The notes under the pieces were generated by a model. That model had not been told where the DNA came from and did not search any database. It was given only the letters and a program-made list of their open reading frames with translations. DNA of 64,000 nucleotides. Origin: Hyphomicrobiales bacterium. GTDB lineage: Bacteria; Pseudomonadota; Alphaproteobacteria; Rhizobiales; JACESI01. Of this stretch, positions 20,955 through 30,045 are shown piece by piece. The position numbers and the translations under genes are program-made. Numbering within the stretch: position 1 is the first letter of the stretch; each line of letters begins with the position of its first letter. The DNA is taken from positions 53,922 to 117,921 of the forward strand of contig JBDXGY010000002.1 in assembly GCA_039989895.1 (NCBI GenBank), written 5' to 3'.

Positions 20955-21751
20955 GACACTGTTTTGACGGAAACATCGCCTAAGCCATTGATTGTATAGG
21001 TGCAGCTGTCGCCGGTTTTTGGAAATTGGGTTTTAAGGGCGCTACCGGTCATAATCACGTCACCAGCTTTTAACGCGCCACCGCGCTTTGTCAGATGATT
21101 AGCAATCCATGCAAGACCATTGAGCGGGTGGCCGAGGGCGTTGCCCGTGTTGCCGTGGTCGTTGTCTTTTCCGTTCCACGTCACGATGCTTTCAAGATTG
21201 CCAAGGTCAATTTTTTGCCAATCTTCAATTGGTTTTCCCAACACAATACCGCCGCACCAGCATTTGTCTGTCAGGATCGATTTTGCATCCAGATTACTAT
21301 AATCCGCATCACGGTCGTCTATCAGTTCAAGGGCGGGCATTGCTGATTTCACATATGGCGCGATGCTGTTTTGATCGAATGGTGCTTGATCGAGAGGAGC
21401 ATCCTCACCGATTTCAAAGGCGACTTCGAATTCAATGCCGATGCGTACAAAGTCTGAGATTTTGGCTGTGTGGGATGTGTGATGAATTTTAGCACTAAAA
21501 ATACGGCCATAGGCGGGCTGATCAACGCCGCACATTTTTTGGATATCTGGCGATGTGAGTGCGATTTTATGACCGCCGAACGGTCCGCTCTCACCCTCAT
21601 CTTGCATTAGCCGATAAAGCGCGTCTTGCACCTCATAGGCGTTATCAAGACTGCCGGGATCATCGTGTCCGCGCAGCGGCTGGAACCGATCGCGGTTTTG
21701 CTGCGCTGTAAAAACTTTGCGTGCGATGGTATTGATTGTTTCTTGATCCAC
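20951..21751 (-). CDS. 2-keto-4-pentenoate hydratase / FAH-superfamily protein
   Basis: This 266-residue protein resembles 2-oxopent-4-enoate hydratases and 4-oxalocrotonate decarboxylases of aromatic meta-cleavage pathways. Conserved blocks include GGHKIALTSPDIQ, the metal-ligand region IGIEFEVAFEIGE (glutamates), PALELIDDRD and GDVIMTGSA. No other meta-cleavage gene is nearby, so its substrate is unclear. It lies 14 bases downstream of the flavoprotein gene and may be co-transcribed with it. Confidence 0.85.
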   Translation of the reverse strand: MDQETINTIARKVFTAQQNRDRFQPLRGHDDPGSLDNAYEVQDALYRLMQDEGESGPFGGHKIALTSPDIQKMCGVDQPAYGRIFSAKIHHTSHTAKISDFVRIGIEFEVAFEIGEDAPLDQAPFDQNSIAPYVKSAMPALELIDDRDADYSNLDAKSILTDKCWCGGIVLGKPIEDWQKIDLGNLESIVTWNGKDNDHGNTGNALGHPLNGLAWIANHLTKRGGALKAGDVIMTGSALKTQFPKTGDSCTYTINGLGDVSVKTVS

Positions 21752-21765
21752 GAAAATTTCCCGTT

Positions 21766-22977
21766 TTATCTAGGTGCAGTAGTGATGTCAGAAGCAATGG
21801 CAGTGCCTGCGGCATAACCAGATGACCATGCCCATTGGAAATTATAACCACCCAACCAGCCTGTAACATCCACCACTTCGCCGATAAAATAAAGGCCCGG
21901 CACGAACTTTGACTGCATGGTTTTGGACAAAAGCCCGTCGGTGTCTACGCCGCCAAGGGTTACTTCTGCTGTGCGATAACCCTCTGTGCCGATGGGATAA
22001 AGCTCCCAGTGATTGATTGCTGCCGCTAGTCTTTGAAGTTTAGCGTCAGATTGATCCGCAAGATTGCCTGTTAATTGGGTTCGCTTAGCAATTTGTGCGG
22101 CAATGCTTTTGGGTAAAAATTCAGCCAGCACTTTATGGATGGCCCGCTTGCCTGAGCGGGTGCGTTCGCGGCGCAAGAGGTCAAGACAATCATGACTTGG
22201 TAAAAGGGCGACTTCGATGGGTTGTTTTTCTCGCCAGTAGGATGAAATCTGCAAGATTGCGGGGCCTGAGAGTCCGCGATGGGTGAATAGGAGTGCTTCA
22301 TTGAACGATGTTTTGTCCGTTGTCACTTTAGCGTCTATAGCAACACCGGCGAGTGTTTTAGCCGTCTCTAAAATGTCGCCATCGAAGGTTAGAGGCACAA
22401 GAGCTGGCCGGATGTCGGTTAGTGTGTGACCAAATTGTTCTGCGATTTGATAACCAAAGCCAGTAGCCCCCATTTTGGGAATTGATTTGCCACCGCAAGC
22501 AACAACAACATTGCGGCAGGTGAGGATTTCATTTTTCCCGTGTTTTTCGAGCGTAAGTTGAAAACCGCTTTCTGTTTTGGAAATTTCGGTGATGCGGGTT
22601 TCAAGCTGAAGATGGGCGTCGGCATTTTGCATATCTTTTTGCAGAAGCTGAATTATTTGTTTCGCTGAATTATCGCAGAAAAGCTGGCCGAGGGTTTTCT
22701 CATGATAGGCAATATTGTGGCGTTCAACATGAGCGATAAAATCGTGCTGAGTATAGCTCTTTAAGGCAGATTTAGCGAAATGTGGGTTTTGGGAAATGAA
22801 GTTGCTGGCTTCTGTATGGATGTTCGTGAAATTGCAGCGCCCGCCACCTGAAATGCGAATTTTCTCTCCAGGATTTTTTGCATGATCTATGACCAGCGTT
22901 TGGCCACCTGTGTGGGCTGCGCACATCATACCAGCTGCGCCAGCACCTATGATTATTGTATTATAAATACGGGGCAT
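21766..22977 (-). CDS. NAD(P)/FAD-dependent oxidoreductase, HI0933/YhiN family
   Basis: This 403-residue flavoprotein of the HI0933 (BaiN-like) family has the N-terminal FAD motif IIIGAGAAGMMCA (about 8-20), the second family block KIRISGGGRCNFTN (about 40-53), VVVACGGKSIPKMGATG, and the C-terminal FAD block GLYFIGEVVDVTGWLGGYNFQWAWSSG. Most members have no assigned substrate. It is on the minus strand, divergent from rsfS. Confidence 0.93.
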   Translation of the reverse strand: MPRIYNTIIIGAGAAGMMCAAHTGGQTLVIDHAKNPGEKIRISGGGRCNFTNIHTEASNFISQNPHFAKSALKSYTQHDFIAHVERHNIAYHEKTLGQLFCDNSAKQIIQLLQKDMQNADAHLQLETRITEISKTESGFQLTLEKHGKNEILTCRNVVVACGGKSIPKMGATGFGYQIAEQFGHTLTDIRPALVPLTFDGDILETAKTLAGVAIDAKVTTDKTSFNEALLFTHRGLSGPAILQISSYWREKQPIEVALLPSHDCLDLLRRERTRSGKRAIHKVLAEFLPKSIAAQIAKRTQLTGNLADQSDAKLQRLAAAINHWELYPIGTEGYRTAEVTLGGVDTDGLLSKTMQSKFVPGLYFIGEVVDVTGWLGGYNFQWAWSSGYAAGTAIASDITTAPR

Positions 22978-23206
22978 GTTTTGGTTGGCTTTTTATGAAG
23001 GGTCATCATTGATTTGGATAACAACTATCATTAATTTTGCAGTAATTTTGAAAATTCTTTATGGAATTTAAAAGCATGCTTTTGTTTTGATAATCAGCCG
23101 CGTGGTTGATACGCGAGAATGTCTTGAAATTGACACGGAAAAAGAGCAGTATAAAGAAGTATTGAATTTGTCATGACGATCAGTTTTTTCAGGAAAGGAA
23201 AAAGTT

Positions 23207-23629
23207 CTGAACACCTCGCGTAATGAGGGAATAGCACCTGCGCATTCCCATACTGAAATCATCGGTAGTCTACCGTCCTCTATCGTCGGCGCATATGAAG
23301 CCGCCATTACCTCTTTGGAAAATGCTAAAGCTGAAGAAATTATAACCATCAATATTAGTGAAAAATCGAGCATTGGCGATGCTATGATTGTAGCATCAGG
23401 ACGCTCAAACCGTCATGTGGGCGCGATCGCAGATCATCTGCTGCGCGATATGAAAGCGGCTGGCTATGGCACGGCTGCCGTGGAAGGATTGCCGCATTGT
23501 GATTGGGTTTTGATCGATACTGGCGATTTGGTCATCCATATTTTCCGACCCGAAGTGCGTGAATTCTATAACCTTGAAAAAATGTGGTCAGCGGACGTTG
23601 ATGCTGAGCCGGTGACCGCCAACGCTTGA
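23207..23629 (+). CDS. rsfS: Ribosomal silencing factor RsfS, probable CTG start
   Basis: This factor binds L14 and blocks subunit joining in stationary phase. The core reads AKAEEIITINISEK, VASGRSNRHVGAIADHL, CDWVLIDTGDLVIHIFRPEVREFYNLEKMW. A TTG at 23315 would cut off the first helix (GAYEAAITSLENAKAEE), which homologues keep. The frame stays open back to 23177 but contains no ATG, GTG or TTG before 23315. A CTG at 23207, with AGGAAAGG eight bases upstream, is the best start and gives 140 residues. rlmH follows after 47 bases. Confidence 0.85.
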   Translation: MNTSRNEGIAPAHSHTEIIGSLPSSIVGAYEAAITSLENAKAEEIITINISEKSSIGDAMIVASGRSNRHVGAIADHLLRDMKAAGYGTAAVEGLPHCDWVLIDTGDLVIHIFRPEVREFYNLEKMWSADVDAEPVTANA

Positions 23630-23676
23630 TGGCTTTTGCCGCCTTTAAGAGTATGCATGGATATGGGAGGAATTAG

Positions 23677-24159
23677 ATGAAGCTTTCCCTCCATGTTGTT
23701 GGGCGCATGAAAAACGGTCCTGAAAAGGAGCTTTTTGAGCGATATTGGAAACGTTCGATTTCCGTTGGCAAGGCTCAGGGCATTACTTCTCTTTTGGTGC
23801 GTGAGTTGAATGAAAGCAAAGCTGGGCGTTCGCGTGAACGCATGGCGCAAGAGGGCGCTAATATTTTGAAAGCCCTTGATGACAAAGCCTATGTCATTGC
23901 GCTTGACGAGCGCGGGAAAACAAAGGCCAGCCCTGATTTTGCAAAAATGGTGCGCCAAAGGCGCGATGATGGGCAAGGTGAGATGGTTTTTGTTATTGGC
24001 GGCGCAGATGGTCTCGATGAGACGGTGAGGGCGCGTGCGAATCAATTACTTAGCTTTGGGGCAATGACTTGGCCGCATCAGCTTGTGCGCATCATGGTTG
24101 CTGAGCAGATTTATCGTTCATTCTCAATTTTGGCAGGCCACCCCTATCATAAGATTTGA
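23677..24159 (+). CDS. rlmH: 23S rRNA (pseudouridine-1915-N3)-methyltransferase
   Basis: This SPOUT enzyme methylates pseudouridine 1915 in helix 69 of 23S rRNA. The 160-residue protein has the SAM-knot region FVIGGADGLDETVRARA (about 109-125) and the family C-terminus RIMVAEQIYRSFSILAGHPYHK. GGGAGGAATTAG precedes the ATG, a strong ribosome-binding site. The rsfS-rlmH pair is common in bacteria. Confidence 0.96.
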   Translation: MKLSLHVVGRMKNGPEKELFERYWKRSISVGKAQGITSLLVRELNESKAGRSRERMAQEGANILKALDDKAYVIALDERGKTKASPDFAKMVRQRRDDGQGEMVFVIGGADGLDETVRARANQLLSFGAMTWPHQLVRIMVAEQIYRSFSILAGHPYHKI

Positions 24160-24262
24160 ATCAGCCTTCGTATTTCTTGCCTTTTAATTCTAAGTTAACC
24201 AAGATATTTGGTTATATGTGCTATGTATTTTGTGACCATTGTAAAATGAGAATACAGGTAAA

Positions 24263-25876
24263 ATGGAACGGATGAGTGCAGCGATGAAGGGCAATCCAGC
24301 AAAGGCTTCTGTGAAGGCCCTGCTTGGCGTGTGCGTGCTTGCTCTGGTTTCTGTGACGGCTTATTCACAAGATGCGCTCTTACCTAATCTTGAGGGTGAA
24401 ATTACATTTGAAAGTGCTGAGCCACCCGCCTTTGAGCCACGAGCACTGGACCCATCTTATACTGAAGCTTTATCGGCGGCCCAGCGTAGAAAAGCGGAGA
24501 ATGAAGAGGCATTGCGACGCCTCAATGACGCTATGATCGTGTCCACTGAGCGGCAGGCAGAACTCGCCCAAAGTGTTGCAGCACTTGATACAGACCGTGA
24601 AGCTCTCGTTGATCAATTAATTGCAACAGCTAGGTCTATACAAAATCTGGAAGATGCATTGACCGACACGGAGCAGAAGCTCCTCAATCTTGTTGATGAA
24701 GAAAAACGTATTCAACTATCACTTGTGGAACGGCGAGCCATTTTAGCTGAGGTGTTGGCTGCTTTACAGCGCATGGGGCAAAATCCGCCGCCTGCTATTG
24801 TGGTCAATGCCAGTGATGCGCTTCAATCTGTGCGCAGTGCTATTTTGCTTGGGTCTGTTTTGCCTGAGTTGAAATCTGAAGCAGAAGCGCTCAACAAAGA
24901 TTTGAAAGCGCTCAGTGATGTGAAGCTGGCTGTACAAGTGGAACGAAAGGAATTGATTGATCAAGAACGACAATTGAGTGAAGAGCAGTTGCGGCTGGAT
25001 TTGCTCATAAAAGAGAATCAAAATTTACGAGTGATATCGGATGAAAAACGACTCCAAGAGCGCGAAAAGGTAAGGGCTCTTGCGCGTGATGCTACAAATT
25101 TACGTGATCTGGTTAGCCGAATAACGTCGGAAATTTCGAGTGTTACTCAAGAAGTGACAAGCGCTGAAGTGGCGGCAAGACGTGAGGCTGATGCGCGTCG
25201 TGCAGCGCATGAAGCGCAGCAACAACGCGACGTTGAGGTTTTGAGCAGCTTGCGCCCTGAGGCCTCTAATGATGGTGGTGATACGTTGTCCTCACGCAAT
25301 AGGGAGACGGCTGCTCAAGAGGGGGGTCCTCTTGGAGCAACCAGAACCAGCCTGCCGCAACGTGTTGTAGATTATTCAGATATTCTCAAAGATAATGAGG
25401 CGCGGAATGCGTCTGTTACTTTCGCTAAACTGAAGGGATTGCTTCGATTCCCAGCGCGCGGCACAGAATTGACAACATTTGGTGGTTCAGATGGCTTGGG
25501 AGGAATTTCAAAAGGAATAACGCTTGCCACTCGTCCAAAAACTCCTGTTACAGCCCCCGCACCGGGGCGCGTTGTCTTTGCTGGCCCATTCCCAGGTTAT
25601 GAACGGCTCTTGATTATAGATGTTGGTGATGGTTATCATATTGTATTGGCAGGTATGGGGAAAATTAATGTCAATATTGGAGATTACGTTAAGGCGGGAC
25701 AGCCCGTCGCTATCATGGGCGGCAAAAGACTTGCCCGTCTTGCAGGATTGCCTGTAGATATAGTCTCAGCACTGGATAATGATTTTTCCAGTAGCCAAAC
25801 GCAGCCTGTACTATATGTTGAGTTTAGGAAAAACAGTAAGTCAATTAATTCATCGCCCTGGTGGGCCAATTTGTAG
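24263..25876 (+). CDS. EnvC-like murein hydrolase activator (degenerate LytM/M23 domain)
   Basis: This 537-residue periplasmic protein has an N-terminal signal or anchor helix (about 19-33), a long coiled coil (about 65-320) rich in Glu, Gln, Arg and Leu, and a C-terminal M23/LytM domain (about 400-537) with APAPGRVVFAGPFPGYERLLIID and GDYVKAGQPVAIMG. The usual catalytic His residues are poorly kept: the HxH position reads YHIVLAGM and the final LxFEVR-like block reads YVEFRKN. This is what EnvC-type activators show, so it probably stimulates amidases at the division site. ctpA follows after 15 bases. Confidence 0.85.
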   Translation: MERMSAAMKGNPAKASVKALLGVCVLALVSVTAYSQDALLPNLEGEITFESAEPPAFEPRALDPSYTEALSAAQRRKAENEEALRRLNDAMIVSTERQAELAQSVAALDTDREALVDQLIATARSIQNLEDALTDTEQKLLNLVDEEKRIQLSLVERRAILAEVLAALQRMGQNPPPAIVVNASDALQSVRSAILLGSVLPELKSEAEALNKDLKALSDVKLAVQVERKELIDQERQLSEEQLRLDLLIKENQNLRVISDEKRLQEREKVRALARDATNLRDLVSRITSEISSVTQEVTSAEVAARREADARRAAHEAQQQRDVEVLSSLRPEASNDGGDTLSSRNRETAAQEGGPLGATRTSLPQRVVDYSDILKDNEARNASVTFAKLKGLLRFPARGTELTTFGGSDGLGGISKGITLATRPKTPVTAPAPGRVVFAGPFPGYERLLIIDVGDGYHIVLAGMGKINVNIGDYVKAGQPVAIMGGKRLARLAGLPVDIVSALDNDFSSSQTQPVLYVEFRKNSKSINSSPWWANL

Positions 25877-25891
25877 AAAGAGGCACGCATC

Positions 25892-27226
25892 GTGTTCCGT
25901 AAAATTTCTTTTTTAATGGTCGGTATTGTTGTTGGAGGCTTCGGCGTTTCGATACTTTCTGAAAGCGGTTTTTTTTCAGGCACTCCTGCTGAAGCAGCGA
26001 GTCGCAGCACTTATCGCCAACTTCATTTATTCGGTGATGTTTTTGAGCGTATTCGTTCAGATTATGTTGAGGAGCCGGAAGAAGAAAAACTCATTGAATC
26101 TGCTATCAACGGCATGCTTGCTGGCCTCGACCCGCATTCCAGCTATCTATCACCGAAGACATTTCGTGACATGCAGGTTCAGACCCGTGGTGAATTTGGT
26201 GGCCTTGGTATTGAGGTAACCCTCGATGAAAAAACCGGATATGTGAAAGTGGTCACGCCAATTGCTGATACGCCTGCTGATCAAGCTGGCGTTCAAGCTG
26301 GTGACCTTATCAGTCATCTTGATGGCAAGGCTGTTCGCGGTAAAACGCTGAGTGAAGCAGTCGAAGAGATGCGCGGTAAAGTGAAAGTTCCACTTGAGCT
26401 TACAATCGTTCGCGAAGGTAAGAAAGATCCGGTCAAAATTACGGTTGTTCGTGATGTAATCAAAATTCGCTCTGTGCGCGGACGCGTCGAAGACGATGTC
26501 GCGTATATTCGTATCACACAGTTTAATGAGCAAACATTTGACGGCGTTAAAGCTGAGATCGAAAAGCAAAGCGAAAAAATCGGCGATAAGCTGAAAGGCT
26601 ATGTTTTGGATTTGCGTAACAATCCTGGCGGCCTTTTGGATCAGTCAATCGCTGTGTCTGACGTTTTCCTTGATAAAGGTGAAATTGTATCAACTCGTGG
26701 ACGCCACGCTGAGGAAACACAAAAGTTTAGCGCGCGTTCGGGCGACCTCACCAAAGGCAAGCCGATTGTCGTGATTATCAATGGCGGATCAGCTTCTGCA
26801 TCCGAAATTGTATCAGGGGCGCTTCAAGATCACCGTCGTGCAACAGTGATTGGATCACGGTCTTTTGGTAAGGGATCGGTTCAAACGATAATCCCGCTTG
26901 GTACAAATGGCGCTGTGCGCTTGACGACAGCGCGTTATTACACGCCATCTGGCCGTTCTATTCAGGCAAAAGGTGTGTTGCCCGACATTAATGTAGAACA
27001 ACCTTTGCCAGACGAACTTAAAAGCGAAGATGTAACGCGTAGCGAAGCGTCACTTCCGCGTCACCTACAAAATGGTGAAGAGGAAGAGGAGGAAAAGGGT
27101 TCTTCTGCTTATTTCCCACGTGATCCAAAGGACGATAAGCAATTAGCTTATGCTCTTGATCTTTTAAGAGGTAAACAGAAACATGCAATGTTCCCGCCGG
27201 ACCCAGCAAGCGGTGTACCCAATTAA
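25892..27226 (+). CDS. ctpA: Carboxy-terminal processing protease CtpA (S41 family)
   Basis: This periplasmic serine protease with a Ser/Lys dyad starts at GTG 25892, 15 bases after the EnvC-like gene. The N-terminal helix (about 7-25) is a signal or anchor. A PDZ domain spans about 85-170 (GLGIEVT, GVQAGDLISHLDGK). The S41 domain has the nucleophile in NGGSASASEIVSGAL and the Lys in RSFGKGSVQT. In related bacteria CtpA trims cell-wall hydrolases and envelope proteins, which fits its partner here. A terminator follows the stop codon. Confidence 0.95.
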   Translation: MFRKISFLMVGIVVGGFGVSILSESGFFSGTPAEAASRSTYRQLHLFGDVFERIRSDYVEEPEEEKLIESAINGMLAGLDPHSSYLSPKTFRDMQVQTRGEFGGLGIEVTLDEKTGYVKVVTPIADTPADQAGVQAGDLISHLDGKAVRGKTLSEAVEEMRGKVKVPLELTIVREGKKDPVKITVVRDVIKIRSVRGRVEDDVAYIRITQFNEQTFDGVKAEIEKQSEKIGDKLKGYVLDLRNNPGGLLDQSIAVSDVFLDKGEIVSTRGRHAEETQKFSARSGDLTKGKPIVVIINGGSASASEIVSGALQDHRRATVIGSRSFGKGSVQTIIPLGTNGAVRLTTARYYTPSGRSIQAKGVLPDINVEQPLPDELKSEDVTRSEASLPRHLQNGEEEEEEKGSSAYFPRDPKDDKQLAYALDLLRGKQKHAMFPPDPASGVPN

Positions 27227-27534
27227 GAGTAGCTTATTAAAACCCCGCTGATGGCGGGGTTTTTTAATGGATAGTTACTGCTTGGGCGTTTAGCGTATTG
27301 AGGGATCGAGTATAAGGCTGATCTGTGTGATGCATACTTTTAAATATAATTAGATAGAGAACGGTTGGCGCGCGCCCGTGAGGTAATTTTATTTTTACGT
27401 ATCATTTTGAACCAACAATCGTCGAATTTCTCCCGTAAAGGACGTTTCTTTCTCTTTTGGTAAGAAATGATTAAGAGAATTTAATTGTATACTCCTTGTT
27501 ATGTGATTCGGATTTTGTGAAGGCAGGAGACGCA
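27227..27534. other. Intergenic region upstream of the polysaccharide deacetylase gene
   Basis: Apart from the ctpA terminator at its left end, no gene or clear motif is seen in these 308 bases. The region must contain the promoter for the downstream deacetylase gene, whose ribosome-binding site GGCAGGAGA is at its right edge. Confidence 0.5.
27239..27266 (+). terminator. Rho-independent terminator after ctpA
   Basis: A CCCCGC / GCGGGG stem with a TGAT loop, flanked by AAAA and TTTTTT, lies 12-40 bases after the ctpA stop. It ends the envC-ctpA operon. Confidence 0.9.
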
Positions 27535-28743
27535 TTGAAAAACCTCACGAAACCTCTCGGTGTTCATGGCAAGAAAGCACCCTTTGAAATTAAGGGCGGG
27601 ATTAGCTCCTTGTGGGGTAATATACCCTTTTTTGGTATGTCTGTGGGAATCGTGTCAGCAGTCTTGTTGGGCATGATTATTTGGGTTGCCGCTGTTGATG
27701 ACCCTAAAGGCGGCGAGCCTATTGTGAATGCACGCATACTTGAACCAAAATTCGACAGTAAAGACCGTGATGTTGGTATTGTTGCCGTCCAAAATGGGCC
27801 TGTGCTAGAGGCTTTGGATATAGAAGATCAAGCTCAATTGAGCGAATTGGTTGCTGATGAACAACCAACAGCGATCGATCCTAATGAGATATTGATCTAT
27901 GATCCCACTGCGGCGCCTAAATCTACTGGGCGGATCAGTCTTTCAACCGTGGCTGAGAACAACCTGATTGAGAAATCCCGATACGGGTTTCTTCCAAAAA
28001 TAGGTGTTAACGGTGAGAAATCTGTTAGGGCCTATAGCCGACCTGCGGGGATTGTGAGCGGGCGTAAAAATCAAATTGCTATTATTATAGGCGGGCTGGG
28101 GCTTAATGAAACAACCACGCAAAGCGTGCTGACTGATTTGCCAGCTGAGACAACGCTTGCTTTTGCCCCCTATGCTAATGGCTTGTTTGACTGGATGGCA
28201 CAGGCGCGCGGGCGTGGGCATGAACTTTTAATTCAATTACCCTTGGAGCCGTTTGATTATCCAAACAATGATCCGGGCCCTAAAACTTTATTGGTAGATG
28301 ATATTTGGGATGCCAATGTTGATCGCCTGCACTGGCTTTTGAGCCGGATGACCAATTATGTGGGTGTTGTGAATTATTTGGGTGCCAGATACTCAGCCTC
28401 GCCAGAGGCTTTGAGGCCTCTGTTTAATGAACTTCGTTCGCGTGGTTTGCTTTATGTTGATGATGGCTCAACACCACTCAGTCGTTCGTCTGAAGTGGCG
28501 GATGAGTTAAACGTTCCATTTGCGCAAAGTTCGCTCGTGCTGGATACATTGCTCACCGCTGAGGATATTGATGCTCAGCTTCTCGAGCTTGAAAGCCTTG
28601 CGCGTGAAAAAGGTATTGCTATTGGTGTCGCCTCAGCTTTCCCTATTACCGTCAAGCGTTTGAAGCGCTGGGCAGAAGGTGCTGAACGGCGTGGCATTAA
28701 ACTCATTCCAATTTCTGCGACACTGAATAAGTCTAGTTTTTAG
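27535..28743 (+). CDS. Divergent polysaccharide deacetylase family protein (YibQ/DUF610)
   Basis: I choose the TTG at 27535 because GGCAGGAGA lies directly upstream and homologues begin with a short stretch ending in LxxPLG (here LTKPLGVHGKK). A transmembrane helix (about 30-55) anchors a periplasmic region. The deacetylase-like domain begins near QIAIIIGGLGLNETTTQS and contains LLIQLPLEPFDYPNNDPGP, NYLGARYSASPEAL and LLYVDDGSTPLSR. Many members lack a full metal site, so activity is uncertain. It is often found next to ctpA and rppH in Rhizobiales, as here. Confidence 0.9.
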   Translation: MKNLTKPLGVHGKKAPFEIKGGISSLWGNIPFFGMSVGIVSAVLLGMIIWVAAVDDPKGGEPIVNARILEPKFDSKDRDVGIVAVQNGPVLEALDIEDQAQLSELVADEQPTAIDPNEILIYDPTAAPKSTGRISLSTVAENNLIEKSRYGFLPKIGVNGEKSVRAYSRPAGIVSGRKNQIAIIIGGLGLNETTTQSVLTDLPAETTLAFAPYANGLFDWMAQARGRGHELLIQLPLEPFDYPNNDPGPKTLLVDDIWDANVDRLHWLLSRMTNYVGVVNYLGARYSASPEALRPLFNELRSRGLLYVDDGSTPLSRSSEVADELNVPFAQSSLVLDTLLTAEDIDAQLLELESLAREKGIAIGVASAFPITVKRLKRWAEGAERRGIKLIPISATLNKSSF

Positions 28744-28758
28744 GTAATATTCTCAAAA

Positions 28759-29274
28759 ATGACGAAGACCCTCACTCACGACGATTTGCCATATCGACCT
28801 TGCGTTGGTGTGGTGTTGTTTAATAAGGCCGGACAAGTTTGGCTGGGTAAGCGACAATGGTCGCATGTACCGGAGCATCGCGATGATGAGCACCAATGGC
28901 AATGGCCTCAAGGTGGCATCGATGAGGGCGAAGATCCGCTTGAGGCCGCGAAACGTGAACTATTTGAAGAGACAAATGTTTCATCCATTTCGTTGCTTGG
29001 GGATGTGCCAGACTGGTTAAGTTACGATTTGCAAAAAGAAATGCTTGGTATTGGCCTGAAAGGTAAATACCGCGGACAGACTCAGCGCTGGTTTGCTTTT
29101 CGTTTTGAAGGCGATGATAGCGAGATTAATGTTGTAACGCCGGGCGGCGGAGAACATTCGGCAGAGTTTTCACAGTGGCGATGGGCTGCTTTAGAAGAGG
29201 CTCCAGACCTTGTGGTACCGTTTAAGCGGGATGTTTATCAAAAAGTGGTCGAGAGCTTTCAGCGGTTTATTTAG
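28759..29274 (+). CDS. rppH: RNA pyrophosphohydrolase
   Basis: This Nudix hydrolase removes pyrophosphate from 5' triphosphate RNA and so starts mRNA decay. The 171-residue protein has YRPCVGVVLFN at the start, the Nudix box GGIDEGEDPLEAAKRELFEE (about 53-72) and the WRW block before the C-terminal helix VPFKRDVYQKVV. It follows the deacetylase gene by 15 bases in the same direction. Confidence 0.95.
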   Translation: MTKTLTHDDLPYRPCVGVVLFNKAGQVWLGKRQWSHVPEHRDDEHQWQWPQGGIDEGEDPLEAAKRELFEETNVSSISLLGDVPDWLSYDLQKEMLGIGLKGKYRGQTQRWFAFRFEGDDSEINVVTPGGGEHSAEFSQWRWAALEEAPDLVVPFKRDVYQKVVESFQRFI

Positions 29275-29301
29275 TGGATGATAGCATAATGCCGCTAATC
29301 G

Positions 29302-29739
29302 CTAGAGCGGCTTGAGGCTATCAGGGTCTAGACCACCCATTTTGCACACAATCGCCCATTCTTCTGGTTTTACGGGCTGGACAGATAAGCGCATTGAAGT
29401 GACCAGTGACATATCTGCGAGGCTTTCAGTTGCTTTCACCTGTTTTAATGTAACGGGTGTTGGCATGTCGCAAATGGCTTTTATATCAACGCATTCCCAG
29501 CGCTCATCATCGGTCGTGGAATCGGGGTGTATTTCAGCGCAAACCTCTGCAATACCTACGATTTCTAGGCCTTCATTAGAGTGATAGAAGAAGGCTTTAT
29601 CGCCGATTTTCATGGTGCGCATGAAGTTGCGGGCTTGATAATTACGGATTCCGTCCCACTCTTCACCAGCATCACCTTTGGCTTTCTGCATGTCCCATGA
29701 CCACTTAAAAGGCTCGGACTTGAATAACCAATATGCCAT
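29302..29739 (-). CDS. EVE domain-containing protein
   Basis: This 145-residue single-domain protein of the EVE family (PUA-like fold) begins MAYWLFKSEPFKWSW and contains WDGIRNYQARNFMR, GDKAFFYHSNEG and VGIAEV. EVE domains bind modified bases in RNA or DNA; free-standing ones are found near tRNA or RNA modification genes. It converges with rppH and follows the YciI gene. Confidence 0.93.
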   Translation of the reverse strand: MAYWLFKSEPFKWSWDMQKAKGDAGEEWDGIRNYQARNFMRTMKIGDKAFFYHSNEGLEIVGIAEVCAEIHPDSTTDDERWECVDIKAICDMPTPVTLKQVKATESLADMSLVTSMRLSVQPVKPEEWAIVCKMGGLDPDSLKPL

Positions 29740-29766
29740 TACTCTTTCTCTCCTTATAATATACGT

Positions 29767-30045
29767 CTATTCAGATGCGCCAATGATCCATTTCCATGGT
29801 GTTATTTCGCTAGAAGCAAAGAGGCCGGCTTTGGCGTAAGGGTCATTTGCAAACATTGTACTTGCGGCTGCATGATCTTTTGCCTCGCAAACCACCATGG
29901 AGCCAACCATGTCACCATTCTCATCGAGCAGTGGCCCGGCAATTGGAATCGGGTTTGATTTGAGCCATTCTATATGGGCCGCACGATTGTCGAGGCGCAG
30001 TTGAAGGCTATCTGCTTTATCTTTGCCATAAAATACGAAGTGCAT
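29767..30045 (-). CDS. YciI-like protein
   Basis: I use the internal ATG at 30045 (protein begins MHFVFYGKDKADS), since YciI proteins start close to this strand; a longer frame reaches 30087. The 92-residue dimeric alpha-beta barrel family is marked by GPLLDENGDMVGSM and the acidic FANDPYAKAGLF block. No substrate is known. It lies just upstream of the EVE gene, and the two are probably co-transcribed. Confidence 0.88.
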   Translation of the reverse strand: MHFVFYGKDKADSLQLRLDNRAAHIEWLKSNPIPIAGPLLDENGDMVGSMVVCEAKDHAAASTMFANDPYAKAGLFASSEITPWKWIIGASE

